From NCBI GenBank assembly GCA_910588285.1, contig CAJUQB010000003.1, positions 71,384-93,049 of the forward strand: 21,666 nt of DNA, in the 5' to 3' direction. Position 1 is the stretch's first letter. Every line of letters starts with the position of its first letter. This document shows positions 12,994 through 21,601 of this stretch, one piece after another. The position numbers and the translations under genes are program-made. The stretch is from an uncultured Lachnospiraceae bacterium. GTDB taxonomy: Bacteria > Bacillota > Clostridia > Lachnospirales > Lachnospiraceae. Below the pieces are notes generated by a model. The model was not told the DNA's origin. It saw nothing but the letters and a program-made list of their open reading frames with translations, and searched no databases.

Positions 12994-13950
12994 ATGCCAA
13001 AGATCATTGACACCCATTGCCACTTTCTTACCCAAGACTATGTAGCTGCGCTGAAAAGGCATGGCCGCATCCAGGAGGATGGCTTTCCGATTCCGGAATG
13101 GAGCCTGGATATGCAGCTGGAATACATGGAAACCTGCGGGATCAGCCATGCGCTGCTGTCCCTGTCCACGCCCCATCCGCATTTTGGGGACGACAGCTTT
13201 TCGGCAGAGCTGTGCCGAAGCATCAATGAGGAGGCGGCAGACCTTTGCCGGAAATACCCCGGACAGCTTTCCTTTGCCGCCTGCCTGCCCCTGCCCAATG
13301 TGGAGCTGGCAATTCAGGAAATGCGGTATGGATTTGACAAGCTGGGAGCCAGGGCTGTGAAGGTGCCAAGCCAGGCCAACGGGCTGTACCTGGGGGATGA
13401 GACCTTAAGGCCCCTGATGGCAGAGCTGGATGCAAGGGCGGCTGTCATGATCATCCACCCCTCTAAGCCGCCGGTGGTGCCGGAGGGATGCTTTACCAGC
13501 GGGCCCCTGCCCCTGTTGGAATTTATCAATGATACCACCCGGGCAGTGGTGAATCTGATTGCCACAGGAGCATTGGAGGAATATCCGCATGTGCGGGTGG
13601 TGGTGCCCCACTGCGGCTCCTTTTTACCCAATATCATTGACCGGCTCACCGGAATCACACGGCTTTTGGCCTCCAAGGGCATGGGGCGGGCCGTGGATGT
13701 GACAAAGAGCCTGAATTCTCTGTATTTTGACCTGGCCGGAGATATTTATCCCAGAGGCATTTCGATTGTGCAAACCCTGGCGGACGAGAAACACCTTCTG
13801 TTTGGCGGGGATTTTCCCTATACTCCGATTCCCATGATTGGGGAGAAGGTGAAGAAGCTTTTGGCAGATGAGAAGCTTGCTGATATCAGGGAGAAGCTTC
13901 TTACGGAAAATGCAGAGGGATTGCTGGGGATTGAAGCCCCCCATTGCTGA
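12994..13950 (+). CDS. Amidohydrolase family 2 (ACMSD/resorcylate decarboxylase-like)
   Basis: This 318-residue cytosolic TIM-barrel metalloenzyme has DTHCH (6-10, ligands H8 and H10), IIHPSKP with H155, PHCGSF with H206 and GGDFP with D273. This is the ligand pattern of ACMSD-type decarboxylases and related hydrolases. Substrates in the family are carboxylated aromatic or lactone compounds; the real reaction here is not identifiable. AAAGGAGTGA (12979-12988) precedes the ATG. It starts 25 nt after the DUF4097 stop with no terminator between, so it may be transcribed with the PadR operon, though no functional link is known. Confidence 0.87.
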   Translation: MPKIIDTHCHFLTQDYVAALKRHGRIQEDGFPIPEWSLDMQLEYMETCGISHALLSLSTPHPHFGDDSFSAELCRSINEEAADLCRKYPGQLSFAACLPLPNVELAIQEMRYGFDKLGARAVKVPSQANGLYLGDETLRPLMAELDARAAVMIIHPSKPPVVPEGCFTSGPLPLLEFINDTTRAVVNLIATGALEEYPHVRVVVPHCGSFLPNIIDRLTGITRLLASKGMGRAVDVTKSLNSLYFDLAGDIYPRGISIVQTLADEKHLLFGGDFPYTPIPMIGEKVKKLLADEKLADIREKLLTENAEGLLGIEAPHC

Positions 13951-13981
13951 AAGCGACATTCTGGCCTGCTCCATACTATGG

Positions 13982-14010
13982 GCTGACAGCATAGCAGATC
14001 TGTTGTCAGC
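13982..14010 (+). repeat. Inverted repeat before the AT-rich membrane gene
   Basis: GCTGACA (13982-13988) and TGTCAGC (14004-14010) form a 7-bp stem with a 15-nt loop, ending 4 nt before ATG 14015. No T-tract follows. It could be an operator or a translation-blocking hairpin, and it lies where a ribosome binding site would be expected. Confidence 0.4.
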
Positions 14011-14014
14011 GTTT

Positions 14015-14821
14015 ATGAAAAATAAAAATCTGTTTTTAAATATGCTGGCCTTGGGACTTTCTTTCAGCCATTCTTATCATGACACGATTGAGATTGTAGA
14101 GAATTATAATGAATGGTTTGAACAGGAAAAAGGTGCAGGAAGAACAGAGGGTGAGATTCGGAAAAGTCTTAGTATCCTCCATATTATACAGGAAAATTAT
14201 GATCTGGGATGCAGCACACTGGAACGGTGCAGGCTTCTTCTGAGTAGTCCCCTGTTCCTGTTTATCGTGTTATTGGTGATTCGTTTCCTGGTGGAGGCTT
14301 TTGTTTTAAATGATACGTGGTATGGATGGAATTTTGGAGTGGTTGTTATGCTTGCCAATATTGTGTTTCCTGTTCTGGAATATTTTGTGGTTAGAAAATG
14401 CGGTTTAGACAGTATAGACGATTCGAAACAAGGCCATACAAAGATTTTAATGGGAGTGTGCGCTGCCTTTTTTACAGGGGCCTTATTCCTTGCAGTGTTA
14501 TCTTTTTATCCGGGCTATATTTCCCAGGGCAGATATTGTGTCGCATATCTGTGGGCAAGTGCGTTCCTTTTTCTAATAATAAGCAGCTATATATCACTGT
14601 ATTCCATTTTGAATCTAAGAAGGATTCTACCAATAATTATTTTTTTACAAGGGATAACATCACTGATCTTTTTTATGATCAGCCGATTCCATATACTTGG
14701 GGCAGACCGGGTACAGTTTCAGATATATTTTATGATTTCTGTAATAGAAATATCAGCTGTTGTTGCGATACTCTGGTTTCGCTGCTTTGCCAGAAACAAA
14801 TATTTACTGATAAACAAATGA
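14015..14821 (+). CDS. Unrecognised multi-pass membrane protein, AT-rich
   Basis: I do not recognise this 268-residue protein. It has a soluble N-terminal part of about 75 residues containing a YHDTIEIVENYNEWFEQEKGAG-like acidic helix, which loosely recalls DUF1700-type heads. About six membrane helices follow (roughly 78-98, 106-124, 144-165, 176-199, 204-223, 236-255) and a basic C-terminus. The DNA is visibly AT-richer than its neighbours and uses many TTT, ATT and ATA codons, suggesting transfer. The start is uncertain: ATG 14015 has no good ribosome binding site, and the frame extends upstream into the amidohydrolase. A terminator follows at 14861-14896. Confidence 0.6.
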   Translation: MKNKNLFLNMLALGLSFSHSYHDTIEIVENYNEWFEQEKGAGRTEGEIRKSLSILHIIQENYDLGCSTLERCRLLLSSPLFLFIVLLVIRFLVEAFVLNDTWYGWNFGVVVMLANIVFPVLEYFVVRKCGLDSIDDSKQGHTKILMGVCAAFFTGALFLAVLSFYPGYISQGRYCVAYLWASAFLFLIISSYISLYSILNLRRILPIIIFLQGITSLIFFMISRFHILGADRVQFQIYFMISVIEISAVVAILWFRCFARNKYLLINK

Positions 14822-14860
14822 TGAGATCCTACCGATCTGTTACATGAAAAGCTTCCGCTG

Positions 14861-14896
14861 AAAAATACCTCAGGAAAATCCCGGGGTATTTTTCTT
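14861..14896 (+). terminator. Intrinsic terminator after the AT-rich membrane gene
   Basis: AAAAATACC (14861-14869) pairs with GGTATTTTT (14885-14893), extendable inward by one G-U and one C-G pair. The right arm ends in a T-run followed by CTT. The A-run on the left makes it able to work in both directions. Confidence 0.8.
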
Positions 14897-14923
14897 GTAT
14901 TTATTGGGAAAATCTCATATAAT
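14895..14923 (+). promoter_or_regulatory. Promoter of the C39-like peptidase/GNAT pair
   Basis: TTGTAT (14895-14900), 17-bp spacer, TATAAT (14918-14923). It lies right behind the preceding terminator. The predicted start near 14930 gives a leader of about 38 nt. Confidence 0.65.
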
Positions 14924-14967
14924 ATAGGGAAACGCAATTTTGACTTTATTGGGAAGGACAACCATTT

Positions 14968-15816
14968 ATGAAACGGACGATATCAGCGCTGGCCGTCCTG
15001 CTGCTCTGGAGCCTGCTTCTTCGGGGCGGGGAGGTGCCGGTGATGCAGGAAACGGAAGAGCAGCAGGAGCAGCAGGAGACCCTGGCAGAGCCGGTTTCAT
15101 CGGGGCTGCGGGCAGGCGGCGGGGAGACGGCAGCCTGCCTTGGCAGCCCCCAGGAGCTGAGCAGCTGGAACGATTATCTTACATTGAGCGAGGATGAGGT
15201 GTACACCTTTTCCCAGGGGCCAAGGGCCTGGAAGGAGGGACATGCCTGGGGCGGCGAGTGGTGTGAGTACTATGTCAAGGGACGCTCCTTCGGGGGCTTT
15301 GGCTGCGGGCTGGTGTGCATGGCCAATATTTATTCCACCCTGACCCCCTATGAGTGCTCCCCTCTGGACATGTACCATTTTGCCACAGAGGCTACAGGGT
15401 ATTATCCCACCAAGCAGTCCGGCGCCATTGACTGGGGGTGTATGAAGAGCGGGCTGAAGGAGCTGGGCTTTACCTGCGACCTGTTTTATAAGCCGGACAC
15501 CTATGAGGCCTTCCAGGAGCACATCAGGCGGGTGGATACAGCCATTGTGCTGGTGTGCAGCTCAGATGATGATACCTACTGGGAGGACACGCCGGGCCAT
15601 TATGTGAACATCTGGCTGTACGACGAGGAGACGGACCAGGTATTCCTGGGGGAGCCGGGGGCTCTGGAAAAGAACCGCGCCTGGGTTCCGCTGCAGTATG
15701 TGTATGATGCCCTGAAAACCTCCAGCAAGTTTCAGTATCTGGCAGTCTGGAATTATGAGGAGGAGAAAAATACCTGGAAGTGGGATGGAATCAATGACAA
15801 CTGGAACAAGCCTTAA
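14968..15816 (+). CDS. Secreted C39-like cysteine peptidase-fold protein
   Basis: This is a 282-residue protein. Residues 1-20 form a signal peptide (KR, then LAVLLLWSLLL) without a lipobox cysteine. An acidic Gln/Glu linker (28-42) follows, then a papain-like domain: FGGFGCGLVCMAN (108-120) with likely nucleophile C113, and GHYVNIW (210-216) with likely base H211. FLGEPG with E229 stands where C39 enzymes usually have Asp. The conserved IYSTLTPYECSPLDMYHFA segment is typical of a clostridial group annotated C39-like. It should act outside the cell; the substrate is unknown. GAAGGA (14953-14958) lies 9 nt ahead. Its 3' end overlaps the following GNAT gene by 32 nt. Confidence 0.78.
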   Translation: MKRTISALAVLLLWSLLLRGGEVPVMQETEEQQEQQETLAEPVSSGLRAGGGETAACLGSPQELSSWNDYLTLSEDEVYTFSQGPRAWKEGHAWGGEWCEYYVKGRSFGGFGCGLVCMANIYSTLTPYECSPLDMYHFATEATGYYPTKQSGAIDWGCMKSGLKELGFTCDLFYKPDTYEAFQEHIRRVDTAIVLVCSSDDDTYWEDTPGHYVNIWLYDEETDQVFLGEPGALEKNRAWVPLQYVYDALKTSSKFQYLAVWNYEEEKNTWKWDGINDNWNKP

Positions 15817-16660
15817 ATATCTAGTTCTGGATCTTGAGGGCCTAAGGCAGAAGCAGCTGGTGAGTCCGGCCCTAAAGCAGCAGCTGCGGGAAGGGCTTTT
15901 GGGGATTTCCGTGGTGGACCGTAAGGATTTGCCAAAGGATTTTCGGCCAGAGGAGTGCCTGTGCCTGGTGGATGGCCCAAAGACCCTGGAATGGGCCAGG
16001 GGCCGGGGGATGGCAGTGCTGGGCTATGGGCCGTCCGGTGCAGGGGGGCAGGAGATGGAGTGGCTGCCCATGGTGGTGGAGGATTTTGACGAGGTGGATG
16101 CCGGCTTTCTGCTGCGGGTCTATCAGCGTCACCATCAGCTTCCCTGGACAATCCTCAATACCCAGCGCTGTGTGATCCGGGAGGTGATGCCGGAGGATGT
16201 GGACGCCCTGTACGAGCTGTATGGGCCGAAGGAGATCACCTGCTATATGGAAGGGCTTAAGGAGGACAGGAGCAGCGAGGAAGCATATATCAGAGCGTAT
16301 ATTGCCAATGTGTACCGTTTTTACGGATATGGGATGTGGGTGGTGACGGACAAGGCCACAGGCAGGCTGATGGGACGGGCCGGCCTCTCCCACCTGGAGG
16401 TGGAGGGGGAGGTACAGCTGGAGCTTGGATATGTCATTGCCCGGGAGTATCAGCGCCAGGGCTATGGCTATGAGGTCTGCCGGGGGATCCTTCGCTATGC
16501 AGAGGAGGAGCTCTCCTTTGGGAGCATCCATTGCCTGATCCAGGCTGCAAACCGGCCTTCCATTGGACTGGCGGAAAAATTGGGGTTTGTATATGACAAA
16601 AATGTACTTTGCAATGGAAAAGAGATGCAAAGATACTCGAAAATATTGCATTTTTCTTAA
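15785..16660 (+). CDS. GNAT-family N-acetyltransferase with extra N-terminal domain
   Basis: This is a 291-residue protein in two parts. The C-terminal half (from about 130) is a ribosomal-protein-acetyltransferase-like GNAT with TQRCVIREVMPEDVDALYELY, the acetyl-CoA loop region ELGYVIAREYQRQGYGYEVCRGIL, and the late NRPSIGLAEKLGF motif. The first 120 residues (YLVLDLEG opening, then AVLGYGPSG and VVEDFDEVDAGFLLRVYQR) look like a degenerate HAD-like or nucleotide-binding domain without visible catalytic aspartates; this is a guess. Starts at 15785 or 15794 are both possible, both inside the upstream gene. The acceptor is unknown. The rel promoter lies within its last codons. Confidence 0.8.
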   Translation: MESMTTGTSLKYLVLDLEGLRQKQLVSPALKQQLREGLLGISVVDRKDLPKDFRPEECLCLVDGPKTLEWARGRGMAVLGYGPSGAGGQEMEWLPMVVEDFDEVDAGFLLRVYQRHHQLPWTILNTQRCVIREVMPEDVDALYELYGPKEITCYMEGLKEDRSSEEAYIRAYIANVYRFYGYGMWVVTDKATGRLMGRAGLSHLEVEGEVQLELGYVIAREYQRQGYGYEVCRGILRYAEEELSFGSIHCLIQAANRPSIGLAEKLGFVYDKNVLCNGKEMQRYSKILHFS

Positions 16661-16674
16661 AAGTTTTTTATAAT
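16646..16674 (+). promoter_or_regulatory. Promoter of rel, overlapping the end of the GNAT gene
   Basis: TTGCAT (16646-16651), 17-bp spacer, TATAAT (16669-16674). The -35 lies in the last GNAT codons. The predicted start near 16681 leaves a leader of about 70 nt with two AATAGCC copies. Confidence 0.75.
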
Positions 16675-16753
16675 AATAGGAATAGCCATAAAAGAATAGC
16701 CGAAGTCGTGATGCCGTGTGAGGGATATGAAGAGAAATGGGTGATCATTTATG

Positions 16754-19075
16754 ATGGACAAAGAGCAGTTCGAGAGAGAAGAAGCAGAAGAGAGAGCGTT
16801 GCAATCGGCACATATCAAGCCGACTAAGGAGTTTGCCAGCCCGGAGAGTCTGTATGAGGAGCTGATAACCAGCATCAAGCGGTATCATCCTTCCGCAGAT
16901 ATTTCCCTGGTGGAGAAGGCATACCATGTGGCGGAGGCGGCACATCAGGGACAGGTGCGCAAATCCGGCGAGGCCTATATCATCCACCCTCTCTGCGTTG
17001 GTATTATCCTAGCAGAGCTGGAGCTGGACAAGGAGACCATAGTGGCTGGGATCCTCCATGATGTGGTGGAGGATACGGTTATGACAGAGGAGGAGATCTG
17101 CACCGAGTTCTCCGACGAGATTGCCCTTTTGGTGGACGGGGTCACCAAGCTGGGACAGCTGTCCTATGAGGCGGACAAGGTGGAGGTCCAGGCGGAGAAC
17201 CTGCGGAAAATGTTTCTGGCAATGGCCAAGGATATCCGGGTGATCCTGATCAAGCTGGCGGACCGCCTCCACAATATGCGGACGCTGAAATACATGAAGC
17301 CGGAGAAGCAGAAGGAGAAGGCCAGGGAGACTATGGATATCTATGCACCCATTGCCCAGCGCCTTGGGATTTCCAAGATCAAGATTGAGCTGGACGACCT
17401 TTCCCTGAAATATCTGCAGCCGGAGGTGTACTACGACCTGGTGGAGAAGGTGGTAGTGACCAAGAGCGCCCGGGAGGAATATATCAAGAACCTGATGGAG
17501 GAGGTGCGGGAGCACATCCAGAAGGCTGGAATCCATGCGGATATCAGCGGCCGGGCCAAGCATTTTTTCAGTATCTACAAGAAGATGGTGAATCAGGAGA
17601 AGGATTTGGACCAGATCTATGACCTGTTTGCCATCCGCATCATTGTGGACAGCGTCAAGGACTGCTATGCGGCCCTGGGGGTGATCCATGAGCAGTATAA
17701 GCCCATCCCCGGGCGGTTCAAGGATTACATTGCCATGCCAAAGCCCAACATGTACCAGTCCCTGCATACCACGCTGATCGGCCCCTCCGGCCAGCCCTTT
17801 GAGATCCAGATCCGCACCTATGAGATGCACCGTACCTCAGAGTACGGAATCGCTGCCCACTGGAAGTACAAGGAAGCAGGCAGTGACGAGAAGGCCGGCA
17901 AGAACCAGGAGGAGGCCAAGCTCAGCTGGCTCCGCCAGATCCTGGAGTGGCAGCGTGACATGTCCGACAACCGGGAATTTATGAGCCTTCTGAAAAATGA
18001 TCTGGATCTGTACGCGGATACGGTGTTCTGCTTTACCCCCACCGGGGATGTGAAGAACCTGCCCAATGGCTCCAATCCCATTGATTTTGCCTATGCCATC
18101 CACTCTGCTGTGGGCAACAAGATGATCGGTGCCAAGGTCAACGGGAAGCTGGTGAACATTGACTATATTATCCAGAACGGCGACCGGATTGAGATCCTCA
18201 CCTCCCAGAATTCCAAGGGGCCCAGCCGGGACTGGCTGAACATTGTCAAAAGCACCCAGGCGAAGAGCAAAATCAACCAGTGGTTCCGCAGCCAGTTCAA
18301 GGAGGAGAATATTTCCCGGGGCAGGGAGCTTTTGATGCAATACTGCAAGACCAAGAGTATCAACTGGCCGGAGCTGAATAAGCTGGAATACCAGCAGAAG
18401 ATCATGCGCAAGTACGGCTTCCGGGACTGGGATTCTACCCTGGCGGCTGTGGGGCACGGAGGATTAAAAGAGGGCCAGATCATCAATAAGATGTGTGAAT
18501 ATTACCAGAAGGATCATCAGGCGTTGATTACCGACGAGGACATCCTTCAGGGAGCCGGCAAGATTCTTGCTTCTGCAGGTGCAGGCGGGAAGAGCCGGCA
18601 CGAGAGGGAAAAACGCTCCAGAAGCGGGATTATGGTTAAGGGGCTTTCCGGTGTAGCGGTTCGTATTTCCAGGTGCTGCTCCCCTGTGCCGGGGGATGAG
18701 ATTGTGGGCTTTGTCACCAGAGGGCGGGGGGTATCCGTCCACCGGACGGACTGTACCAATATCCTGAACCTGTCGGAGCTTGACAAGGCGCGCCTCTTAG
18801 AGGCGGATTGGGCCGGGGAAGAGGGCGAGACAGGGCTGTTTATGGCTGAGATCGTGATTTATGCCAACAACCGCACCGGGCTGCTGGTGGATATTACCAG
18901 GCTCCTGACCGAGCGGTCCGTGGATATCAGCGCGATCCATTCCAACATCAGCAAGCAGGGGATTGCCACCATGACCCTGTCCTTCAATATTAAGGGCAAG
19001 GAGGAGCTTTCCGGCCTTGTGGACAAGCTCCGCCAGGTGGAGAGCGTGCTGGACATCGAGAGAACGAGAGGTTAG
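16754..19075 (+). CDS. rel: Bifunctional (p)ppGpp synthetase/hydrolase, RelA/SpoT family
   Basis: This is a stringent-response enzyme of 773-774 residues (ATG at 16751 or 16754; GGGTGAT at 16739-16745 suits the second). Numbering here is from 16751. The hydrolase domain carries H65, HP at 79-80, ILHDVVEDT (101-109) and DRLHNM (171-176). The synthetase domain has GRAKHFFSIYKKM (267-279), RFKDYIAMPKPNMYQSLH (322-339) and FEIQIRT (350-356). The RFKD version of the RXKD motif is typical of bifunctional Rel. TGS spans about 421-482. A Cys-containing zinc-finger/RRM-like region includes ISRCCSPVPGDEIVGF (639-654), and a C-terminal ACT domain spans about 697-772. Length and all domains are intact, so this should make and degrade (p)ppGpp under ribosome control. 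It heads the rel-MBL-hemZ operon. Confidence 0.97.
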   Translation: MDKEQFEREEAEERALQSAHIKPTKEFASPESLYEELITSIKRYHPSADISLVEKAYHVAEAAHQGQVRKSGEAYIIHPLCVGIILAELELDKETIVAGILHDVVEDTVMTEEEICTEFSDEIALLVDGVTKLGQLSYEADKVEVQAENLRKMFLAMAKDIRVILIKLADRLHNMRTLKYMKPEKQKEKARETMDIYAPIAQRLGISKIKIELDDLSLKYLQPEVYYDLVEKVVVTKSAREEYIKNLMEEVREHIQKAGIHADISGRAKHFFSIYKKMVNQEKDLDQIYDLFAIRIIVDSVKDCYAALGVIHEQYKPIPGRFKDYIAMPKPNMYQSLHTTLIGPSGQPFEIQIRTYEMHRTSEYGIAAHWKYKEAGSDEKAGKNQEEAKLSWLRQILEWQRDMSDNREFMSLLKNDLDLYADTVFCFTPTGDVKNLPNGSNPIDFAYAIHSAVGNKMIGAKVNGKLVNIDYIIQNGDRIEILTSQNSKGPSRDWLNIVKSTQAKSKINQWFRSQFKEENISRGRELLMQYCKTKSINWPELNKLEYQQKIMRKYGFRDWDSTLAAVGHGGLKEGQIINKMCEYYQKDHQALITDEDILQGAGKILASAGAGGKSRHEREKRSRSGIMVKGLSGVAVRISRCCSPVPGDEIVGFVTRGRGVSVHRTDCTNILNLSELDKARLLEADWAGEEGETGLFMAEIVIYANNRTGLLVDITRLLTERSVDISAIHSNISKQGIATMTLSFNIKGKEELSGLVDKLRQVESVLDIERTRG

Positions 19076-19078
19076 AAT

Positions 19079-19708
19079 ATGTCAAATATTACCATCGAGA
19101 CTTACTGTGTGGGAGAGGTGCAGACCAACTGCTATCTGGCAGTCAATGACACCACAAAAGAGGTATTGATTGTAGATCCGGGAGCCAGTGCAGGGGCGCT
19201 GCATCAGCGGATCCGGGAAAAGGAATATCAGCCGGCAGCCATCCTGCTGACCCATGGGCATTTTGACCACGCCATGGCGGCAAAGGAGCTGGCAGAGCTG
19301 TGCCAGGTGAAGATCTATGCCCATGAGGCGGAGAAGGAGACACTGGAGGATCCCAGGCTGAACGTGTCGGGAATGATCGGCCGCAGGGAGGTATACCATG
19401 CGGATGTGTATGTGAAGGACGAGGAGGTCTTAAAGCTGGCGGGCTTTTCCATCCGCGTATTTCACACGCCGGGCCATACTGCGGGAGGCTGCTGCTACTA
19501 CATTCCCATGGAGGACGTGTTGTTTTCCGGGGATACCCTTTTCTGCCAGTCTGTGGGCAGGACGGATTTCCCGGGAGGCAGCATGAGCCAGCTGGTGCGG
19601 GGGATCCGGGAGAAATTAATGGTACTGCCGGAGCGCACCCAGGTGTATCCGGGGCACATGGATAGGACCACCATCGAACAGGAGCGACAATGGAATCCAT
19701 ACTTGTAA
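19079..19708 (+). CDS. MBL-fold metallohydrolase (glyoxalase II-like)
   Basis: This 209-residue cytosolic protein has the complete dinuclear zinc set: THGHFDH (58-64), HTPGHT with H133, SGDTLF with D152, and PGHM with H193. The layout resembles YcbL/glyoxalase II-like hydrolases of thioesters, but no glutathione-binding region is visible and the substrate is unknown. The C-terminal DRTTIEQERQWNPYL replaces the more usual PGHGPxTTIGxE. It starts 3 nt after the rel stop, with GAGAGG ahead. Its end overlaps hemZ by 19 nt. This gene order after rel is common in Clostridia. Confidence 0.9.
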   Translation: MSNITIETYCVGEVQTNCYLAVNDTTKEVLIVDPGASAGALHQRIREKEYQPAAILLTHGHFDHAMAAKELAELCQVKIYAHEAEKETLEDPRLNVSGMIGRREVYHADVYVKDEEVLKLAGFSIRVFHTPGHTAGGCCYYIPMEDVLFSGDTLFCQSVGRTDFPGGSMSQLVRGIREKLMVLPERTQVYPGHMDRTTIEQERQWNPYL

Positions 19709-21132
19709 GATTAAATGAACCAAACTTTGAATATGACATTCACTCGCTGGTGAAGGCATTTTTCCCAAAACGGAATGTGACAGTCACCGCAGAGCACAAG
19801 GAGCCGGAGGAAATGCCGGCTTTTGTCCTGCAGGTGGATTATCTGCCGGAGGGCATCCGGCTGTCCCTCAATGGGGAGGAGAAGGCCCTTGTCCCGGCTT
19901 GCTTTTCCCAGCGGACAGATACCAAGAACCGGTTGAAGCAGGCCTTATATCAATGCTTATCAGAGTATACCGGGCAGCAGCTTCCCTGGGGGACCCTCAC
20001 TGGCATCCGGCCCACCAAGATCCCCATGGCCTTCCTGGAGGAGGGCAGGGACGAGGCGTGGATCCGTTCCTATATGAAGGACACCTATTTTACCAGCCCT
20101 GCCAAGACAGAATTGAGTATTGAGATCGCAAAGCGGGAGAGGCAGCTTTTGGCAAGGCTGGATTATGAGGAGGGCTACAGCCTCTATATCGGGATTCCCT
20201 TCTGCCCCAGCACCTGCCTGTACTGCTCCTTTACCTCCTACCCCCTGGGAAGGTGGGCGCCGCGGATGGGAGAATATCTCACTGCCCTGGAGGGAGAGCT
20301 TCAAGCAGTGGCAGAGCTGTATGGCCATAAAAAGCTGAATACCATTTACATCGGAGGCGGGACGCCCACCACCCTGGAGCCGGAGCAGCTGGACCGTCTC
20401 CTGACCAGGGTGGAGCAGACCTTTGACCTGTCCCATCTGCTGGAATATACCGTGGAGGCAGGGCGGCCGGACAGTATCACAGAGGATAAGCTGGCTGTTA
20501 TGCGAATGCATAATATTACCCGGATCTCCATCAATCCCCAGACCATGAAACAGGCTACCCTGGAGCTCATCGGGCGGCGCCATACGGCGGAGCAGACGGT
20601 GGAGAGCTTTTACCTGGCCAGGCGGCTGGGCTTTGCCAACATTAACATGGATCTGATTGTAGGGCTGCCGGAGGAGACCCTGGAGGATGTGAGGGCTACC
20701 ATGGAGCAGCTTAAGCAGCTGGCTCCGGACAATGTGACGGTACATTCTCTGGCGCTGAAGCGGGCGGCAAGGCTGTCCATGTATCAGGAGGACTATGAGG
20801 ACCTGCACATGGAGAATACCTGGGAGACCATTGAGCTGACGGCCCGGTATGCCCGGGAGATGGGGCTTCTGCCCTATTATCTCTACCGCCAGAAGAATAT
20901 GGCCGGGAATTTTGAAAATGTGGGGTACGCCAGGGAGGGCTGTGAGGGGCTGTATAATATCCTGATTATGGAGGAGAAACAGACCATTGTGGCCTGCGGA
21001 GCCGGAAGCATTACAAAGCGTGTCTACGAAAACGGGCGGATTGAGCGGTGCGACAATGTGAAGGATGTTTCCCAATATATCGAGAGAATCGGGGAAATGA
21101 TAGAAAGAAAACGTGTATTATTAGAAGATTAA
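19690..21132 (+). CDS. hemZ: Radical SAM coproporphyrinogen dehydrogenase family HemZ
   Basis: This is a 480-residue protein. The N-terminal part of about 165 residues typical of HemZ includes LPWGTLTGIRPTKIP (98-112). A radical SAM barrel follows, with the 4Fe-4S motif C172-x3-C176-x2-C179 (FCPSTCLYC) and GGGTPT (222-227) for SAM binding. HemZ is annotated as oxygen-independent coproporphyrinogen oxidase. No other haem genes lie in the window, and many Lachnospiraceae lack the rest of the pathway, so its real role may differ. AGGAG (19680-19684) lies 5 nt before ATG 19690, inside the MBL gene. The stop is followed by about 105 nt and then a strong terminator. Confidence 0.92.
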   Translation: MESILVRLNEPNFEYDIHSLVKAFFPKRNVTVTAEHKEPEEMPAFVLQVDYLPEGIRLSLNGEEKALVPACFSQRTDTKNRLKQALYQCLSEYTGQQLPWGTLTGIRPTKIPMAFLEEGRDEAWIRSYMKDTYFTSPAKTELSIEIAKRERQLLARLDYEEGYSLYIGIPFCPSTCLYCSFTSYPLGRWAPRMGEYLTALEGELQAVAELYGHKKLNTIYIGGGTPTTLEPEQLDRLLTRVEQTFDLSHLLEYTVEAGRPDSITEDKLAVMRMHNITRISINPQTMKQATLELIGRRHTAEQTVESFYLARRLGFANINMDLIVGLPEETLEDVRATMEQLKQLAPDNVTVHSLALKRAARLSMYQEDYEDLHMENTWETIELTARYAREMGLLPYYLYRQKNMAGNFENVGYAREGCEGLYNILIMEEKQTIVACGAGSITKRVYENGRIERCDNVKDVSQYIERIGEMIERKRVLLED

Positions 21133-21236
21133 TATTTCAAAATTCAGAGTAAAATTGCCCCGTGTGATGCGGATTTTCGGTACAACAAAAATACCAGAAT
21201 GCCAACAAAATCAGTGTAAATTCACGGATTCCTAAG

Positions 21237-21271
21237 GAGCGTTTCGGAACATAGTCGAAGCGCTCTTTTTT
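21237..21271 (+). terminator. Intrinsic terminator of the rel-MBL-hemZ operon
   Basis: GAGCGTTTCG (21237-21246) pairs with CGAAGCGCTC (21256-21265) in a 10-bp stem with one U-G pair and a 9-nt loop, followed by TTTTTT (21266-21271). Confidence 0.88.
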
Positions 21272-21273
21272 GT

Positions 21274-21304
21274 GATATCGGAAATCCTTCCGGATTTCCG
21301 ATAT
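21274..21304 (+). repeat. Palindromic intergenic repeat, copy 2
   Basis: ATATCGGAAATCC (21275-21287) pairs perfectly with GGATTTCCGATAT (21292-21304) around a TTCC loop. It follows the hemZ terminator T-tract directly. Its left half plus the preceding TTTTTGTG is identical to the minus-strand reading of copy 1 near 10587-10567. Confidence 0.82.
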
Positions 21305-21601
21305 AAAGTCCGGGTGTGTCAAAATAGAGTGTCTGCATCAGTTTTCACTTATTTAGTGAATAGAAAAAGACCTCTATCTATGGTAAAATTTAGGTGTCCA
21401 ATCCAAATCAAAACCAATGATACCGCATGGTTTTGCGTCCATAAGGATGATACGAATCTGAGGCAGGTTATTTATCAGTTCCTACTTTGAGGATGACTGT
21501 GGAGACGAACTGACAAACAAACCTGTTATGACAGCTATGGGGAGTGAGTAACTAAGTTGTAACATTTCTCTGGTATCATAAAAATAAAAAAGGTGGTTTT
21601 A
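21305..21601 (+). other. AT-rich noncoding stretch with possible transposon-end remnant
   Basis: No convincing gene was found. It begins with GGGTGTGTCAAAATAGAGTG (21312-21331), which looks like a terminal repeat of an insertion sequence, but no inverted partner or transposase is in the window. A TTCACT/AGTGAA hairpin lies at 21344-21360. Near the end, TGGTATCAT (21571-21579) is an extended -10-like site with no good -35, and AAGGTGG (21590-21596) is the ribosome binding site of the next gene. Confidence 0.4.

Noticed and set aside
19960..21075. Long minus-strand open frame opposite hemZ (371 codons)
   Set aside because: It is a shadow of the radical SAM gene, with His/Leu/Pro-rich nonsense composition.
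21416..21579. ATGATACC...GGTATCAT inverted pair resembling the inner pair of the 7990-8206 element
   Set aside because: Only about 8-10 bases match at the ends, and the interiors show no similarity; probably chance.
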